Shown here: piece by piece, positions 1 to 8,425 of the stretch | How positions within the stretch are numbered: the stretch's first letter is position 1 | How the letters are laid out: each line of letters opens with the position of its first letter | Source: Idiomarina sp. MD25a | Lineage (GTDB): Bacteria; Pseudomonadota; Gammaproteobacteria; Enterobacterales; Alteromonadaceae | Assembly: GCF_001870515.1 (NCBI RefSeq) | Contig: NZ_MDGT01000003.1 | Coordinates: 1 to 64,000, forward strand | DNA: 64,000 nt | Reading direction: 5' to 3' | Made by a program: the position numbers and the translations under genes | Notes under the pieces: model-generated | Seen by the model: the letters and a program-made list of their open reading frames with translations, nothing else | Database searches by the model: none | Told to the model about the DNA's origin: nothing

Positions 1-75
1 ATTTTTTGTTGCTTACTTTTGCAAGTGCCCACACAGTTTGCTTGGCTTGATAATTTGTTAAAGAGCGTTTCTCAG
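1..75 (-). promoter_or_regulatory. rRNA operon leader with boxA-type antitermination site
   Basis: Read on the minus strand, positions 66-25 give GCTCTTTAACAAATTATCAA followed by a tract ending in TGTGTGGGCAC. This is the conserved gammaproteobacterial rrn leader, in which the boxA motif (GCTCTTTAACA) recruits the NusB/NusE antitermination complex before 16S rRNA. The small hairpin CAGCAAGGCTGCTG (about 87-74, minus) lies just downstream of the promoter. The 16S gene itself should begin just left of position 1 and is not in the window, so its presence is inferred. Confidence 0.8.
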
Positions 76-97
76 CAGCCTTGCTGCGAGAGGTGCG

Positions 98-127
98 TAT
101 TCTACACACCGTCAGTTTTCTGTCAAC
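98..127 (-). promoter_or_regulatory. rrn promoter P2 (proximal)
   Basis: On the minus strand a perfect -35 TTGACA (126-121) is followed after 16 bp by TAGAAT (104-99) and then by the GC-rich stretch ACGCACCTC, the discriminator type expected for stringently controlled rRNA promoters. Upstream (128-165) is an A/T-rich block that could act as an UP element. The promoter points into the boxA leader. Confidence 0.75.
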
Positions 128-201
128 ACTTTTTTGAAAAAAGATTTTTTAGAAAACTTATGTTTTCGGCGACTTCGTTGTCTGCCTCAAACGTGGGGCG
201 T

Positions 202-229
202 ATTTTAGACATTTATCTTCGCGGGTCAA
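202..229 (-). promoter_or_regulatory. rrn promoter P1 (distal)
   Basis: A second leftward promoter lies about 100 bp upstream of P2. It has TTGACC (229-224), a 16-bp spacer and TAAAAT (207-202), followed by the GC-rich discriminator ACGCCCCAC. Two tandem rrn promoters with the same discriminator style match the P1/P2 arrangement of gammaproteobacterial rRNA operons. The rest of 230-400 holds AT-rich sequence and the ribosome-binding site of the next gene; nothing else is recognised there. Confidence 0.7.
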
Positions 230-400
230 GGGCTAATTATCAATTTTAATTGATTTTTTTGCTATTCGGTCAAAGTTAAATCAGTTCGTTTCTTTTATGA
301 CCTATTTTGCCAGTAGACTGTACAAACTATGCGCTTTCGGGCAAAACAGCTATAGTTAGAAACACGATACTAAATAGCAAAAGATGATAGGAGTAGGGTT

Positions 401-949
401 ATGGCTGATATCCGTAGCTACCATGAAAAGGAGCCTCAATTAGGCGAGCGCGTCTATATAGATGATAGCTCAGTCATCGTTGGTGAGGTCACTATAGGTG
501 ACGATGCAAGCATCTGGCCTCTCGTCGCAGCCCGAGGCGACGTTAACTATATCCATATTGGCGCCCGGAGTAATGTACAGGACGGTTCTATTCTTCACGT
601 GAGTCGCGCCAGCGCAGGTAAACCGGATGGCGATCCACTCATTATAGGAGAAGACGTCACTGTAGGACATCAATGCATGTTACATGGTTGTCGTATTGGT
701 AACCGTGTATTAGTAGGAATGTCCGCTATCGTTATGGACGGCGTAGAAATACAAGATGACGTCATCATCGGTGCGGGTAGTTTAGTTCCACCGGGTAAAG
801 TATTAGAGTCTGGCTTTCTTTATGTTGGTAGTCCAGTAGAAAAGAAAAGACCACTGAACGATAAGGAAATGTCATTCCTAAGCGCATCAGCAGAAAACTA
901 TGTTCGCTTAAAAGATGAGTACCTGATCGACGTTAAGCCAATATCGTGA
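401..949 (+). CDS. yrdA: Gamma carbonic anhydrase family protein, YrdA type
   Basis: A 182-residue left-handed beta-helix (hexapeptide repeat) protein closely resembling E. coli YrdA along its whole length. Hexapeptide motifs run from about residue 20 to 140 (IDDSSVIVGEV, IGARSNVQDGS, IGEDVTVGH, IGAGSLVP). The three zinc/iron-ligand histidines of gamma-class carbonic anhydrases are present as H66 (SILHVS), H90 and H95 (VGHQCMLHG). Family members trimerise with metal at subunit interfaces; whether YrdA proteins hydrate CO2 in vivo is not established. AGGAG at 390-394 fits the ATG. The gene is monocistronic and ends 13 bp from the convergent dnaE2. Confidence 0.92.
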   Translation: MADIRSYHEKEPQLGERVYIDDSSVIVGEVTIGDDASIWPLVAARGDVNYIHIGARSNVQDGSILHVSRASAGKPDGDPLIIGEDVTVGHQCMLHGCRIGNRVLVGMSAIVMDGVEIQDDVIIGAGSLVPPGKVLESGFLYVGSPVEKKRPLNDKEMSFLSASAENYVRLKDEYLIDVKPIS

Positions 950-962
950 ATCATATTCGTAA

Positions 963-3900
963 TTAATGAAAACGTCGCGAGGCGAGTTTATTTAGTTGTA
1001 GCAGATCACTTTTATCTTCTAAGCGACCTGCTACAACATGAATCACACCTTCACTCATCTCAATAACCCCCTTAACCCATAATAGTTGAGCCGATAAAAA
1101 AGCCTTTCTATATAGAGTCGCTGTGTTGGCCCAAACTACAACATTCATATTGCCCGTTTCATCTTCTAAAGTTAAAAAAGTGACACCACTTTTAGTTCCT
1201 GGCCTTTGCCGACAAGTCACAAGACCGATAACCTCAATCACTTGTCCAGAACGACATCCTGCTAAAGCCTCGGCAGCAATACACTTAATCACTTCAGGAT
1301 GGTTGCGTATAAGCGCCATCGGATGGCGACGTAAGCTAAGTCCGGTGCTCGCATAGTCTGCTTTTATATCCTCAGTCTCAGTCGGCTTAATTGAGATCTC
1401 ACTCTTATTATCAGCCACTTCACTAAAAAGTGGCATTTGCTGATCGCTGAGTGACAAAGCATCCCATTGGGCTTGATAACGATGTCCTGATAAAGATGTG
1501 AGTGCATCAGCTTTTGCTAGGGCTTGAATATCTGATTCATGTAAGCCCCCTCGGCGTAACTGCTCAGTGTTAGCAAACAACGTATCCATACGCGAGTTCA
1601 ACAACAACTCAGTTCGTGAGCGAGATAGCCCGAAGATCTGCCGTAAACCAATACGCACACAGTTTCCTTGATCAGCAAGCCACTGGTAATCCCACTGACT
1701 ATGATTAACATCCGCAGGTAGAAACCGAACACCATGGCGCTTTGCATCTTGAATTAATTGGGAAGGTGAATAAAAACCCATAGGCAAGCTATTTAATAAG
1801 CCTACAAAAAATGCCGCCGGATAGTGCACTTTTAGCCAAGCCGAGGCATACGCTAAATTAGCAAAGCTCGCCGAGTGTGATTCTGGAAAACCATACTGAC
1901 CAAAACCACAAATCTGGTGGAATAGTCGTTGCGCAAAAGATTCACTGTAGCCTCGCGCTCGCATGCCGGAAATCAGTTTATGCTCAAACTGTTGCAATTT
2001 ACCTGTACTCTTCCAGGCCGCCATGGCGCGCCTTAACTGATCGGCTTCACCCCCACTAAAGCCCGCCGCCACCATCGCCAGCTTAATTGCTTGTTCTTGA
2101 AAGATAGGCACACCCAGTGTTCGTTGTAGAACTTGTTTCACTTCGTTGCTGGGATAATCCACTTTTTCTTTACCGGCTCTTCGGCGTAAATAGGGATGCA
2201 CCATATCGCCTTGAATAGGTCCTGGCCGGACAATCGCAATTTGTATGACTAAATCATAAAAAGTGTTGGGTTTGAGGCGCGGTAACATATTCATTTGTGC
2301 GCGGGATTCAATTTGAAACACACCCACCGAATCACCCTGCTGCAAAGCGCGATAAACAACGGGGTCTTCTTGAGGAATATCGGCCAACCCAAGCGTTAGA
2401 TTGCGTTTTTCTTTTAATAACCCAAGCGACTTGCGTAATGCAGTCAGCATACCTAGCGCCAGCACGTCCACTTTCAATAGCTTAAGTACTTCAAGATCGT
2501 CTTTATCCCACTGGATAACGGTACGATCACGCATACTGGCATTTTCAATGGGTACGAGTTGAGTCAGTTCATTGGCTGCGATAACAAAACCACCCACATG
2601 TTGAGAAAGATGGCGTGGAAATCCCATTAGCTGTTCAGTTAAAGATACTAAGTGCTGTCCTCGTTTAGACTGAACGAGAGCAGGGTATTGCTCAGCAAGT
2701 TGCTCCTTCCAGTTCTGTGTTTTATCTCGACGATCGAGGTTTTGTCGATATGTTTGTAGTTGTTGTTCACTAAAACCGAGTGCTTTACCTACATCTCTAA
2801 AAGCACTTTTAAAACGATAGCGAATAACGGTTGCCGCTAATGCCGCACGCTTACGACCGTACTTTTTATAAATATACTGAATCACCTCCTCACGTCGCTC
2901 ATGCTCAAAGTCCACATCAATATCAGGGGGTTCATCTCGCTCTTTGGATATAAAACGCTCAAACAACACATCGAACTGAGCGGGGTTAACCGCGGTAATC
3001 TTAAGGCAGTAACAAACCACCGAGTTTGCCGCAGAGCCTCGCCCTTGATAGAAAATCCCCTGAGACTGAGCAAACTCGACTAGGTCATAAATGGTAAGAA
3101 AGAAATACTCATAGTGTTGCTCGGCTATCAGCTTCAGCTCTTTCTCATACTGACTCACAACTGACTCTGGAACGCCTTCTGGATAACGTTGCTGAGCACC
3201 CTGTTCTGTAAGGTGCCGTAAATACTGCTGTGCCGTCATACCTTTAGGCACCAATTCGGCAGGGTATTCGTAACGTAACTCTGACAAACAAAAAGTGCAG
3301 CGGTCAGCTATTTTTGCAGACTCCGTTAACCAGTTGGCTGGGTAACACGCCTGTAATGCCTTTAGATCACGTAACCGACGTTCGCTGTTTAGTGCACAGA
3401 CCTCCGGATGCTGCACCAGCGACTGGTTAGCGTTAGTCGCACTCAGAATATCCAGTAATGGTTGCCGATTTTCATCATGCATAACCGCGCCATTAGATGC
3501 TGTAACAGGTAATTTAACCTGTTGACTTAAGCGACAGACCATCCGAAATAAGGCTTTGTCATTATGTTGGTAGTGTCTTTCGTAGAGTAGCCATATACGA
3601 TCGCGCCAGTGACGCTTGAGTTGATGCCCCAAATTTAAAGCTTTTGCGTAAGAAAGACCCTCGGTGTCGCACTGTGGCCACCATAACAACAGCGCTTCAT
3701 CGAACCCATGCAAAAAGTCATCAAGCTGAACGGCATATGAACCTTTCTCGGAACGTTGTCGAAATAAAGTAATTTTCTCACACAAGGCTGCATAAGCGCT
3801 GCGAGTAGGGCACAGCACAACAAAAACCCCCGCTCCAGGCACCATAAACTCACTCCCTACAATGAGTTTAATAGGTCGCTCGCGAGCCGCTTCATAGGCG

Positions 3901-4046
3901 CGTACCACACCAGCGACTGAGCATTCATCGGTTACTGCAATCGCCTCGTAACCGAGCTCTGTTGCTCGATCAACAAACTCACTAGGGTGAGAGGCTGAAC
4001 GCAAAAAACTATAGTTCGACAAACAGTGCAGTTCTGCATAACGCAT
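963..4046 (-). CDS. dnaE2: Error-prone DNA polymerase III alpha subunit DnaE2 (ImuC)
   Basis: A 1027-residue C-family polymerase, the short DnaE2 form rather than the ~1160-residue replicative DnaE. The N-terminal PHP domain starts AELHCLSNYSFLRSASHP. The palm has GRGSAANSVVCYCL and the catalytic PDIDVDF. A helix-hairpin-helix segment and an OB fold (VIGLVTCRQRPGTKSG) lie near the C-terminus. With ImuA and ImuB it forms the SOS-induced mutasome that does translesion synthesis past damaged bases. It is the last gene of the cassette: its ATG shares one base with the imuB stop, implying translational coupling. The family assignment is firm; the mutagenic role is inferred from family and operon. 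Confidence 0.95.
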   Translation of the reverse strand: MRYAELHCLSNYSFLRSASHPSEFVDRATELGYEAIAVTDECSVAGVVRAYEAARERPIKLIVGSEFMVPGAGVFVVLCPTRSAYAALCEKITLFRQRSEKGSYAVQLDDFLHGFDEALLLWWPQCDTEGLSYAKALNLGHQLKRHWRDRIWLLYERHYQHNDKALFRMVCRLSQQVKLPVTASNGAVMHDENRQPLLDILSATNANQSLVQHPEVCALNSERRLRDLKALQACYPANWLTESAKIADRCTFCLSELRYEYPAELVPKGMTAQQYLRHLTEQGAQQRYPEGVPESVVSQYEKELKLIAEQHYEYFFLTIYDLVEFAQSQGIFYQGRGSAANSVVCYCLKITAVNPAQFDVLFERFISKERDEPPDIDVDFEHERREEVIQYIYKKYGRKRAALAATVIRYRFKSAFRDVGKALGFSEQQLQTYRQNLDRRDKTQNWKEQLAEQYPALVQSKRGQHLVSLTEQLMGFPRHLSQHVGGFVIAANELTQLVPIENASMRDRTVIQWDKDDLEVLKLLKVDVLALGMLTALRKSLGLLKEKRNLTLGLADIPQEDPVVYRALQQGDSVGVFQIESRAQMNMLPRLKPNTFYDLVIQIAIVRPGPIQGDMVHPYLRRRAGKEKVDYPSNEVKQVLQRTLGVPIFQEQAIKLAMVAAGFSGGEADQLRRAMAAWKSTGKLQQFEHKLISGMRARGYSESFAQRLFHQICGFGQYGFPESHSASFANLAYASAWLKVHYPAAFFVGLLNSLPMGFYSPSQLIQDAKRHGVRFLPADVNHSQWDYQWLADQGNCVRIGLRQIFGLSRSRTELLLNSRMDTLFANTEQLRRGGLHESDIQALAKADALTSLSGHRYQAQWDALSLSDQQMPLFSEVADNKSEISIKPTETEDIKADYASTGLSLRRHPMALIRNHPEVIKCIAAEALAGCRSGQVIEVIGLVTCRQRPGTKSGVTFLTLEDETGNMNVVVWANTATLYRKAFLSAQLLWVKGVIEMSEGVIHVVAGRLEDKSDLLQLNKLASRRFH

Positions 4047-5461
4047 CAGCTAAACCACCCCTGTAAAAACCAGTGACTGTTTTCAAAGAAAAGCCAGCCT
4101 AGTCGCTGTTGCTCATCTTTAGCGAGCCAATAATCTCTGCAGACTTCAGACGTTGACCACCAACCCGACTGGATTCGCTCGGGTCCTTCTAGTAACTGCC
4201 AATGCTCAACCTGTACTAACTCGGGCTCCGTTAATAACCAAAGAGGGCGTCGCGGTGCATGCCGCTGAACTGTGAGTGTCGTCATTTGAGCGGCGCGCTG
4301 TTCATTGATTAAAGGGCGGGGATCACTCGATAGCTGCGGACTATAAACCGCTTTTTCTCCGAGTCGAGCTTGTAATCGGCTGACTAACTCTGTGACCGTT
4401 TGCTGATGTGCAACGCCCTTTGTTAATAAGGACCCGGAATCACGCGTCAACTCAAATAATTCAAGCGCTCTCATCTCAATAGCGATAACCGGCGCTGTAA
4501 GCGGATAGCGATTCATTTGTAACTGCAATAAATTAAGAAACTCTGATGCTCGCCAACTATCCGAAGCTAACTTAAGCGGTACAGATGTTGGTTCAATATC
4601 ACGGTGCTGTAACTCAATGATTAACTGACGAATCACTTTTTGCCGCTGATATAAAAATTGCTCTAACTCTTGTAAGAGTCGCTTGAGAGGAAACAGCATG
4701 CCTTGCCAATGCTGTATTTCTGTCACTAAGTCTAGCTGCGTAATAAACGCATCGCGAGGACGGAAAAAGTCAAACGCTTGTGACTCATTGCCTTTTAAAC
4801 GCTGAGTATCATCCACCATACCTGCGCCAAAGCGCTTACCGATATCGGCTGCAGATAATGACCAAAGCTGCTTAAGTTGATGAATACCTGTGCTGAGCAG
4901 GCGCTTTTCAATTTGAGAAGAAAGTAACAACTGCTTGATAGGTAAGTGCCCCAGCTCATATTCAATCACACATCGATCCGTACTGAGTTGTTCAATACCT
5001 GCACACGCCAAACATTGTGCCGAGCGGGCACTAAACCCTAAACTCATCTGATAACTCACCCCTAGCGTATCGAGCTCTTCTTTTAAGTGATCGATTAAAG
5101 GCTGAGTACCTTGATAGAGCTTCAGCAGGCTATCAAGCTCGATAGCAATACCTTGCGGCTTAAATAGTACTTGTTTATCAACGGATAAATATAATCGCTC
5201 AGCCAGTCGCGTTAACACCCGCGACTCTTTTTCTTCAGAGTAGGGCATAAATACGGCATCGTTGACTAATGTATGGGCTAAAACCGTACTGTGACCCACT
5301 TCTAAACCTTGGCTAAGCGCAGTCTCATTACACTGTACAAGCCACTCTTTTTGATGCTCATGATAAACCAGCGCTACGGGCAACTGCTGAATCTGCGGTT
5401 GCAAACGCTGTATGTTGTCGAGCAATAGCCGAGGAAAATGTAAATAAAGCCACAGTTTCAT
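4046..5461 (-). CDS. imuB: ImuB, Y-family polymerase-like mutasome subunit
   Basis: A 471-residue DinB/UmuC-superfamily protein beginning MKLWLYLHFPRLLL, typical of ImuB. ImuB proteins lack the full acidic catalytic triad of active Y-family polymerases and act as a hub that binds the beta clamp, ImuA and DnaE2. Visible segments are the palm-like N-terminus (residues 1-110), a helix-hairpin-helix region near 190-215 (HQLKQLWSLSAADIGKRFG) and a C-terminal region ending in a tryptophan-rich tail (ENSHWFLQGWFS). It overlaps imuA by 4 bp and dnaE2 by 1 bp. A canonical clamp-binding motif was not pinned down. Confidence 0.93.
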   Translation of the reverse strand: MKLWLYLHFPRLLLDNIQRLQPQIQQLPVALVYHEHQKEWLVQCNETALSQGLEVGHSTVLAHTLVNDAVFMPYSEEKESRVLTRLAERLYLSVDKQVLFKPQGIAIELDSLLKLYQGTQPLIDHLKEELDTLGVSYQMSLGFSARSAQCLACAGIEQLSTDRCVIEYELGHLPIKQLLLSSQIEKRLLSTGIHQLKQLWSLSAADIGKRFGAGMVDDTQRLKGNESQAFDFFRPRDAFITQLDLVTEIQHWQGMLFPLKRLLQELEQFLYQRQKVIRQLIIELQHRDIEPTSVPLKLASDSWRASEFLNLLQLQMNRYPLTAPVIAIEMRALELFELTRDSGSLLTKGVAHQQTVTELVSRLQARLGEKAVYSPQLSSDPRPLINEQRAAQMTTLTVQRHAPRRPLWLLTEPELVQVEHWQLLEGPERIQSGWWSTSEVCRDYWLAKDEQQRLGWLFFENSHWFLQGWFS

Positions 5462-6054
5462 AAACTGATATTATTAACTGGCCAACCATAACGACGCTTA
5501 ACAACATCCACTGTGTGATTTGGATGCAAATGCAGCCGGTTAGTATAGGCACGCGCTTCCACTGTTTTCTCAAGTGCTGTTAAGACAAAGCCCATTTGAT
5601 GGCCTTGCTGCACTGCCTTTTGCCAACGCCGAACATAACTCGACTGATTTTCGGACTCGGGTTGCCATAAAAACGCAACACCCGCGCCGCTTTGTAGAAT
5701 TTGTTCAAAAGCCCACGCCGCTTCGTTAGCCGAGGTGTTCAGCACAATATGCAAGCTATCGGCCTGCTTCAAGCGCCAGCGTAAACCCGCAGCCGATAGT
5801 AAAGCTGGGGGGTTTAACCAAAATATAGGCTGGTTCATCTCGTGTAATTGTTCGAGTAACGGCCAAAGTAACTTTTGCTCTATAAAAGGAGAGTCGAGCT
5901 GCCACTCATGCACCGCATCAAACTGCCAACCACCACCTAACAACTCATTTAATGACGGATGTCCTGTACTGAGAAAACGCTGCTCTTGGTAATGTGTTTG
6001 CCGTCCTTGCCAGAGCAGTCCTTTATTCACCAATTGCTTTAATTTCGGTTGCAT
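5458..6054 (-). CDS. imuA: ImuA, RecA/SulA-like mutasome subunit
   Basis: A 198-residue protein of the ImuA family (RecA-like fold, often annotated SulA-like); LSTGHPSLNELLGGGWQFDAVHEW is the conserved N-terminal signature. The reading frame is open upstream to 6114, but that start would lie beyond the LexA box. The ATG at 6054 has AGGGTG at proper spacing and a usual MQPKLKQL beginning, so it was chosen. First gene of the imuA-imuB-dnaE2 operon, all joined by 1-4 bp overlaps. In characterised systems ImuA is needed for damage-induced mutagenesis and interacts with ImuB; its biochemical activity is unclear. Confidence 0.9.
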   Translation of the reverse strand: MQPKLKQLVNKGLLWQGRQTHYQEQRFLSTGHPSLNELLGGGWQFDAVHEWQLDSPFIEQKLLWPLLEQLHEMNQPIFWLNPPALLSAAGLRWRLKQADSLHIVLNTSANEAAWAFEQILQSGAGVAFLWQPESENQSSYVRRWQKAVQQGHQMGFVLTALEKTVEARAYTNRLHLHPNHTVDVVKRRYGWPVNNISL

Positions 6055-6070
6055 TGTGTCACCCTCGCAA

Positions 6071-6090
6071 TACTGTATATATGTACAGTA
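6071..6090. promoter_or_regulatory. LexA operator (SOS box)
   Basis: TACTGTATATATGTACAGTA is a nearly perfect 20-bp inverted repeat with CTGT-N8-ACAG, differing from the E. coli consensus at about one base. It sits 17-36 bp upstream of the imuA ATG, where bound LexA would block transcription of imuA-imuB-dnaE2. It is also about 90 bp upstream of the divergent acyltransferase gene, so an effect there is possible but less likely. Confidence 0.92.
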
Positions 6091-6179
6091 TATTAAAAAT
6101 GGTGAATTTCGCAACAGACAACCTTTATTTGTTCCGTTATGATTGTTGTTTTAAACAAAGGGAAGGGAATGCCACCATC

Positions 6180-7094
6180 ATGATCCGTACACTCTTAATT
6201 CCGTTTCGCGTCCTTATCAACTTCACGTGGGCAGCACTGACGACGGCGATTGTCGGGTTAATGGTGATCTTGGTGGGTGTATTTAAACTGTTACTTCCTA
6301 TTCCGCCACTCACTCGGTTTTTCTCTCACCTAGCCAACTCAGTATTTCGTATCTGGGGCTACTGTATGTCAGTCACCTTTCAACTCACTCAGCGAATGAC
6401 TTGGCATATCGAGGGGGACTTAAATATTCACAAAAAGGGTTGGTATTTAATTATGGCCAACCATATGAGCTGGGTTGATATTCTGGTACTCATGCATCTA
6501 ACGCGCCGTAACGTACCTATGCCTCGGTTTTTCTTAAAGTATCAGTTACTTTGGGTTCCCATTGTAGGAATGGGCTGTTGGACGCTTGATATGCCGTTTA
6601 TGCGCCGCTACTCAAAAGAGAAACTACAGAAAAAGCCGCACTTAAAAGGCAAGGATATCGAAACCACCGCGCGCTCTTGCGCAAAGTTTAAACATATCCC
6701 CACCACGGTAGTGAATTTCTGTGAAGGCACACGCTTTACACCTGAAAAGCACGCCAAAAAGTCGAGCCCTTACCAACATTTACTCACACCCAAGGCGGGT
6801 GGTACTGCCTTTGCTTTACAAATCATGGGTGATCAATTTGAGGCTATTCTTGATATAACCATCGTATACCCAGGTAACGATGATCGCCCGGTCGTATGGC
6901 ACTTACTGAGTGGTCAACTACGTGATGTGTACGTTGACATAAAAACACGACCTATTACACCTGAATTAATCGGTGACTATCAAAATGATCCCGAGTTTAA
7001 GGCGTCGTTTCAAACTTGGCTCAATGAACGTTGGCAGGAGAAAGATGCCACTATCAGTCGCTTAAAAGCAAAGGCGGAGCGAGATAACCAATAA
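6180..7094 (+). CDS. Lysophospholipid acyltransferase family protein, YihG-like
   Basis: A 304-residue membrane-associated PlsC-superfamily acyltransferase. Two hydrophobic segments lie in the first 70 residues. Then come the catalytic HX4D motif NHMSWVD and the substrate-binding motif FCEGTR, in the spacing of 1-acylglycerol-3-phosphate acyltransferases. The resemblance is to E. coli YihG, a secondary acyltransferase affecting the acyl composition of phosphatidic acid. The open frame extends upstream to 5994 through the imuA promoter; the ATG at 6180, after AGGGAAGGG and directly before the first membrane segment, is the likely start. It is 11 bp upstream of the MscS gene, so the two are probably co-transcribed. 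In E. coli yihG also lies near srkA-dsbA. Confidence 0.88.
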   Translation: MIRTLLIPFRVLINFTWAALTTAIVGLMVILVGVFKLLLPIPPLTRFFSHLANSVFRIWGYCMSVTFQLTQRMTWHIEGDLNIHKKGWYLIMANHMSWVDILVLMHLTRRNVPMPRFFLKYQLLWVPIVGMGCWTLDMPFMRRYSKEKLQKKPHLKGKDIETTARSCAKFKHIPTTVVNFCEGTRFTPEKHAKKSSPYQHLLTPKAGGTAFALQIMGDQFEAILDITIVYPGNDDRPVVWHLLSGQLRDVYVDIKTRPITPELIGDYQNDPEFKASFQTWLNERWQEKDATISRLKAKAERDNQ

Positions 7095-7105
7095 GGACAA
7101 ACCGT

Positions 7106-8377
7106 ATGGATTTAAACTTCATCAACGAATGGTTGAGCCAGCTCGGACTTGAAGGCGACTTACTGACCTACGCAGTGCTCGGCATACAATCCGTACTCGT
7201 CATCATCGCGGGTTATATTATTTATCAAGTCACCCGCTTAATCATCAATAAAACCATTCATCGCATGCTCAGAAAAGCCCCTGAGCGATGGTATAACTCT
7301 CTCGTAAACAGTGGTTTTTTTAAACGGTGCGCCAATCTCGCCCCTGTTCTACTTATTAATCTATTTATTCCCGTAGTCTTCGTTGATGACTTCGAAAAAT
7401 GGCAAGGTCCTCTACAAACCGCCGTTGGTATCTATTTAACGTGGGTGATAACCAGTATTTTATTGGCACTAGCGAACGTCATTTCAATTGCTTACGAGTA
7501 TTCAAGCAAGGCCAAAGAGGTCCCCATTACCGGGGTCATTCAAGTCGCCAAGCTCATATTAGTACTCATGGCAATTATCATCTCAGTCGCTATTGTGATG
7601 AATAAATCCCCTATGTATTTATTAAGTGGTTTCGGCGCCATGACGGCCATACTGATGGTGGTCTTTCGTGACACCTTGATGGGGTTTGTTGCAGGGGTAC
7701 AGCTTGCAACTAACCGTATGGTTGGTATTGGTGACTGGATTCAAGTCCCCGACTCGGACGTCGACGGCACCGTTCAAGAAGTCGGCCTTATCACTGTAAA
7801 AGTGGAAAACTGGGATAAAACAACGGTTTACTTACCCACCTATGTGCTCATTCATCAATCATTCAAAAACTGGCAGGGCATGATTAACTCCGGAGGCCGT
7901 CGCATCAAACGATCGCTGATGCTCGATCTCGACAGTGCCCAGATACTTGATGACGATACCCTTGAGTCGTTGGCATCGAGCTACTTTAATGAATCACTCG
8001 ATGAGTGGCTCAACCGCCATCAGATTCAGAAGCCTGTTTCCAACTTAACGGCGTTTAGATGTTACGTGCAAGACTATGTGAGTAGTCATCAACAGATTCA
8101 TGAGGATATGACGCTCATGGTGCGCTTACTTGAGCCTACCGCGTCTGGGCTGCCTCTAGAAATCTATGCATTCTCTAAGCAAACCAGTTGGACAGACTAC
8201 GAAAAAATCCAGTCCATTCTCTTCGAATATCTCTACACCATTATGGGTGACTTTAAACTGAGCTACTATCAGTACTTCCCCAAAACACAGACCATCAAAA
8301 AGCAGCCTTCTGAGCAACAAACAGAACCTAATGATGACGAAGATGGCAAGGATGGTAATGATAAAGACGATCAATAG
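7106..8377 (+). CDS. MscS-family mechanosensitive channel, YbdG type
   Basis: A 423-residue inner-membrane protein. Several transmembrane segments lie in residues 15-200. They are followed by the MscS pore/beta-domain junction (AILMVVFRDTLMGFVAGVQLATNRMVGIGDWI) and a cytoplasmic vestibule domain. The extended C-terminal half and overall length match the YbdG/MscM group more than the small MscS (286 residues). The tail is strongly acidic (residues ~405-423, rich in D/E/N). Channels of this family open under membrane tension during hypo-osmotic shock. It follows the acyltransferase by 11 bp and is closed by a terminator. Confidence 0.9.
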   Translation: MDLNFINEWLSQLGLEGDLLTYAVLGIQSVLVIIAGYIIYQVTRLIINKTIHRMLRKAPERWYNSLVNSGFFKRCANLAPVLLINLFIPVVFVDDFEKWQGPLQTAVGIYLTWVITSILLALANVISIAYEYSSKAKEVPITGVIQVAKLILVLMAIIISVAIVMNKSPMYLLSGFGAMTAILMVVFRDTLMGFVAGVQLATNRMVGIGDWIQVPDSDVDGTVQEVGLITVKVENWDKTTVYLPTYVLIHQSFKNWQGMINSGGRRIKRSLMLDLDSAQILDDDTLESLASSYFNESLDEWLNRHQIQKPVSNLTAFRCYVQDYVSSHQQIHEDMTLMVRLLEPTASGLPLEIYAFSKQTSWTDYEKIQSILFEYLYTIMGDFKLSYYQYFPKTQTIKKQPSEQQTEPNDDEDGKDGNDKDDQ

Positions 8378-8381
8378 ATAG

Positions 8382-8412
8382 AAAAAAGCCCCGCCATTTG
8401 GGCGGGGCTCTC
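8382..8412. terminator. Bidirectional intrinsic terminator
   Basis: AGCCCCGCC (8387-8395), loop ATTTG, GGCGGGGCT (8401-8409), preceded by an A6 run and followed by a short T/C stretch. It lies between the convergent MscS-family gene and dsbA. The A-run makes the best U-tract on the minus strand, so it mainly terminates dsbA transcription. Confidence 0.8.
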
Positions 8413-8425
8413 GTTCTGAGCCTTA

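Noticed and set aside
19-249. A 76-residue open frame at the left edge
   Set aside because: It covers the rrn leader and promoters on the opposite strand and has no protein-like features.
5994-6179. N-terminal extension of the acyltransferase frame
   Set aside because: It runs through the LexA box and imuA 5' end; the ATG at 6180 has a ribosome-binding site and precedes the first membrane helix.
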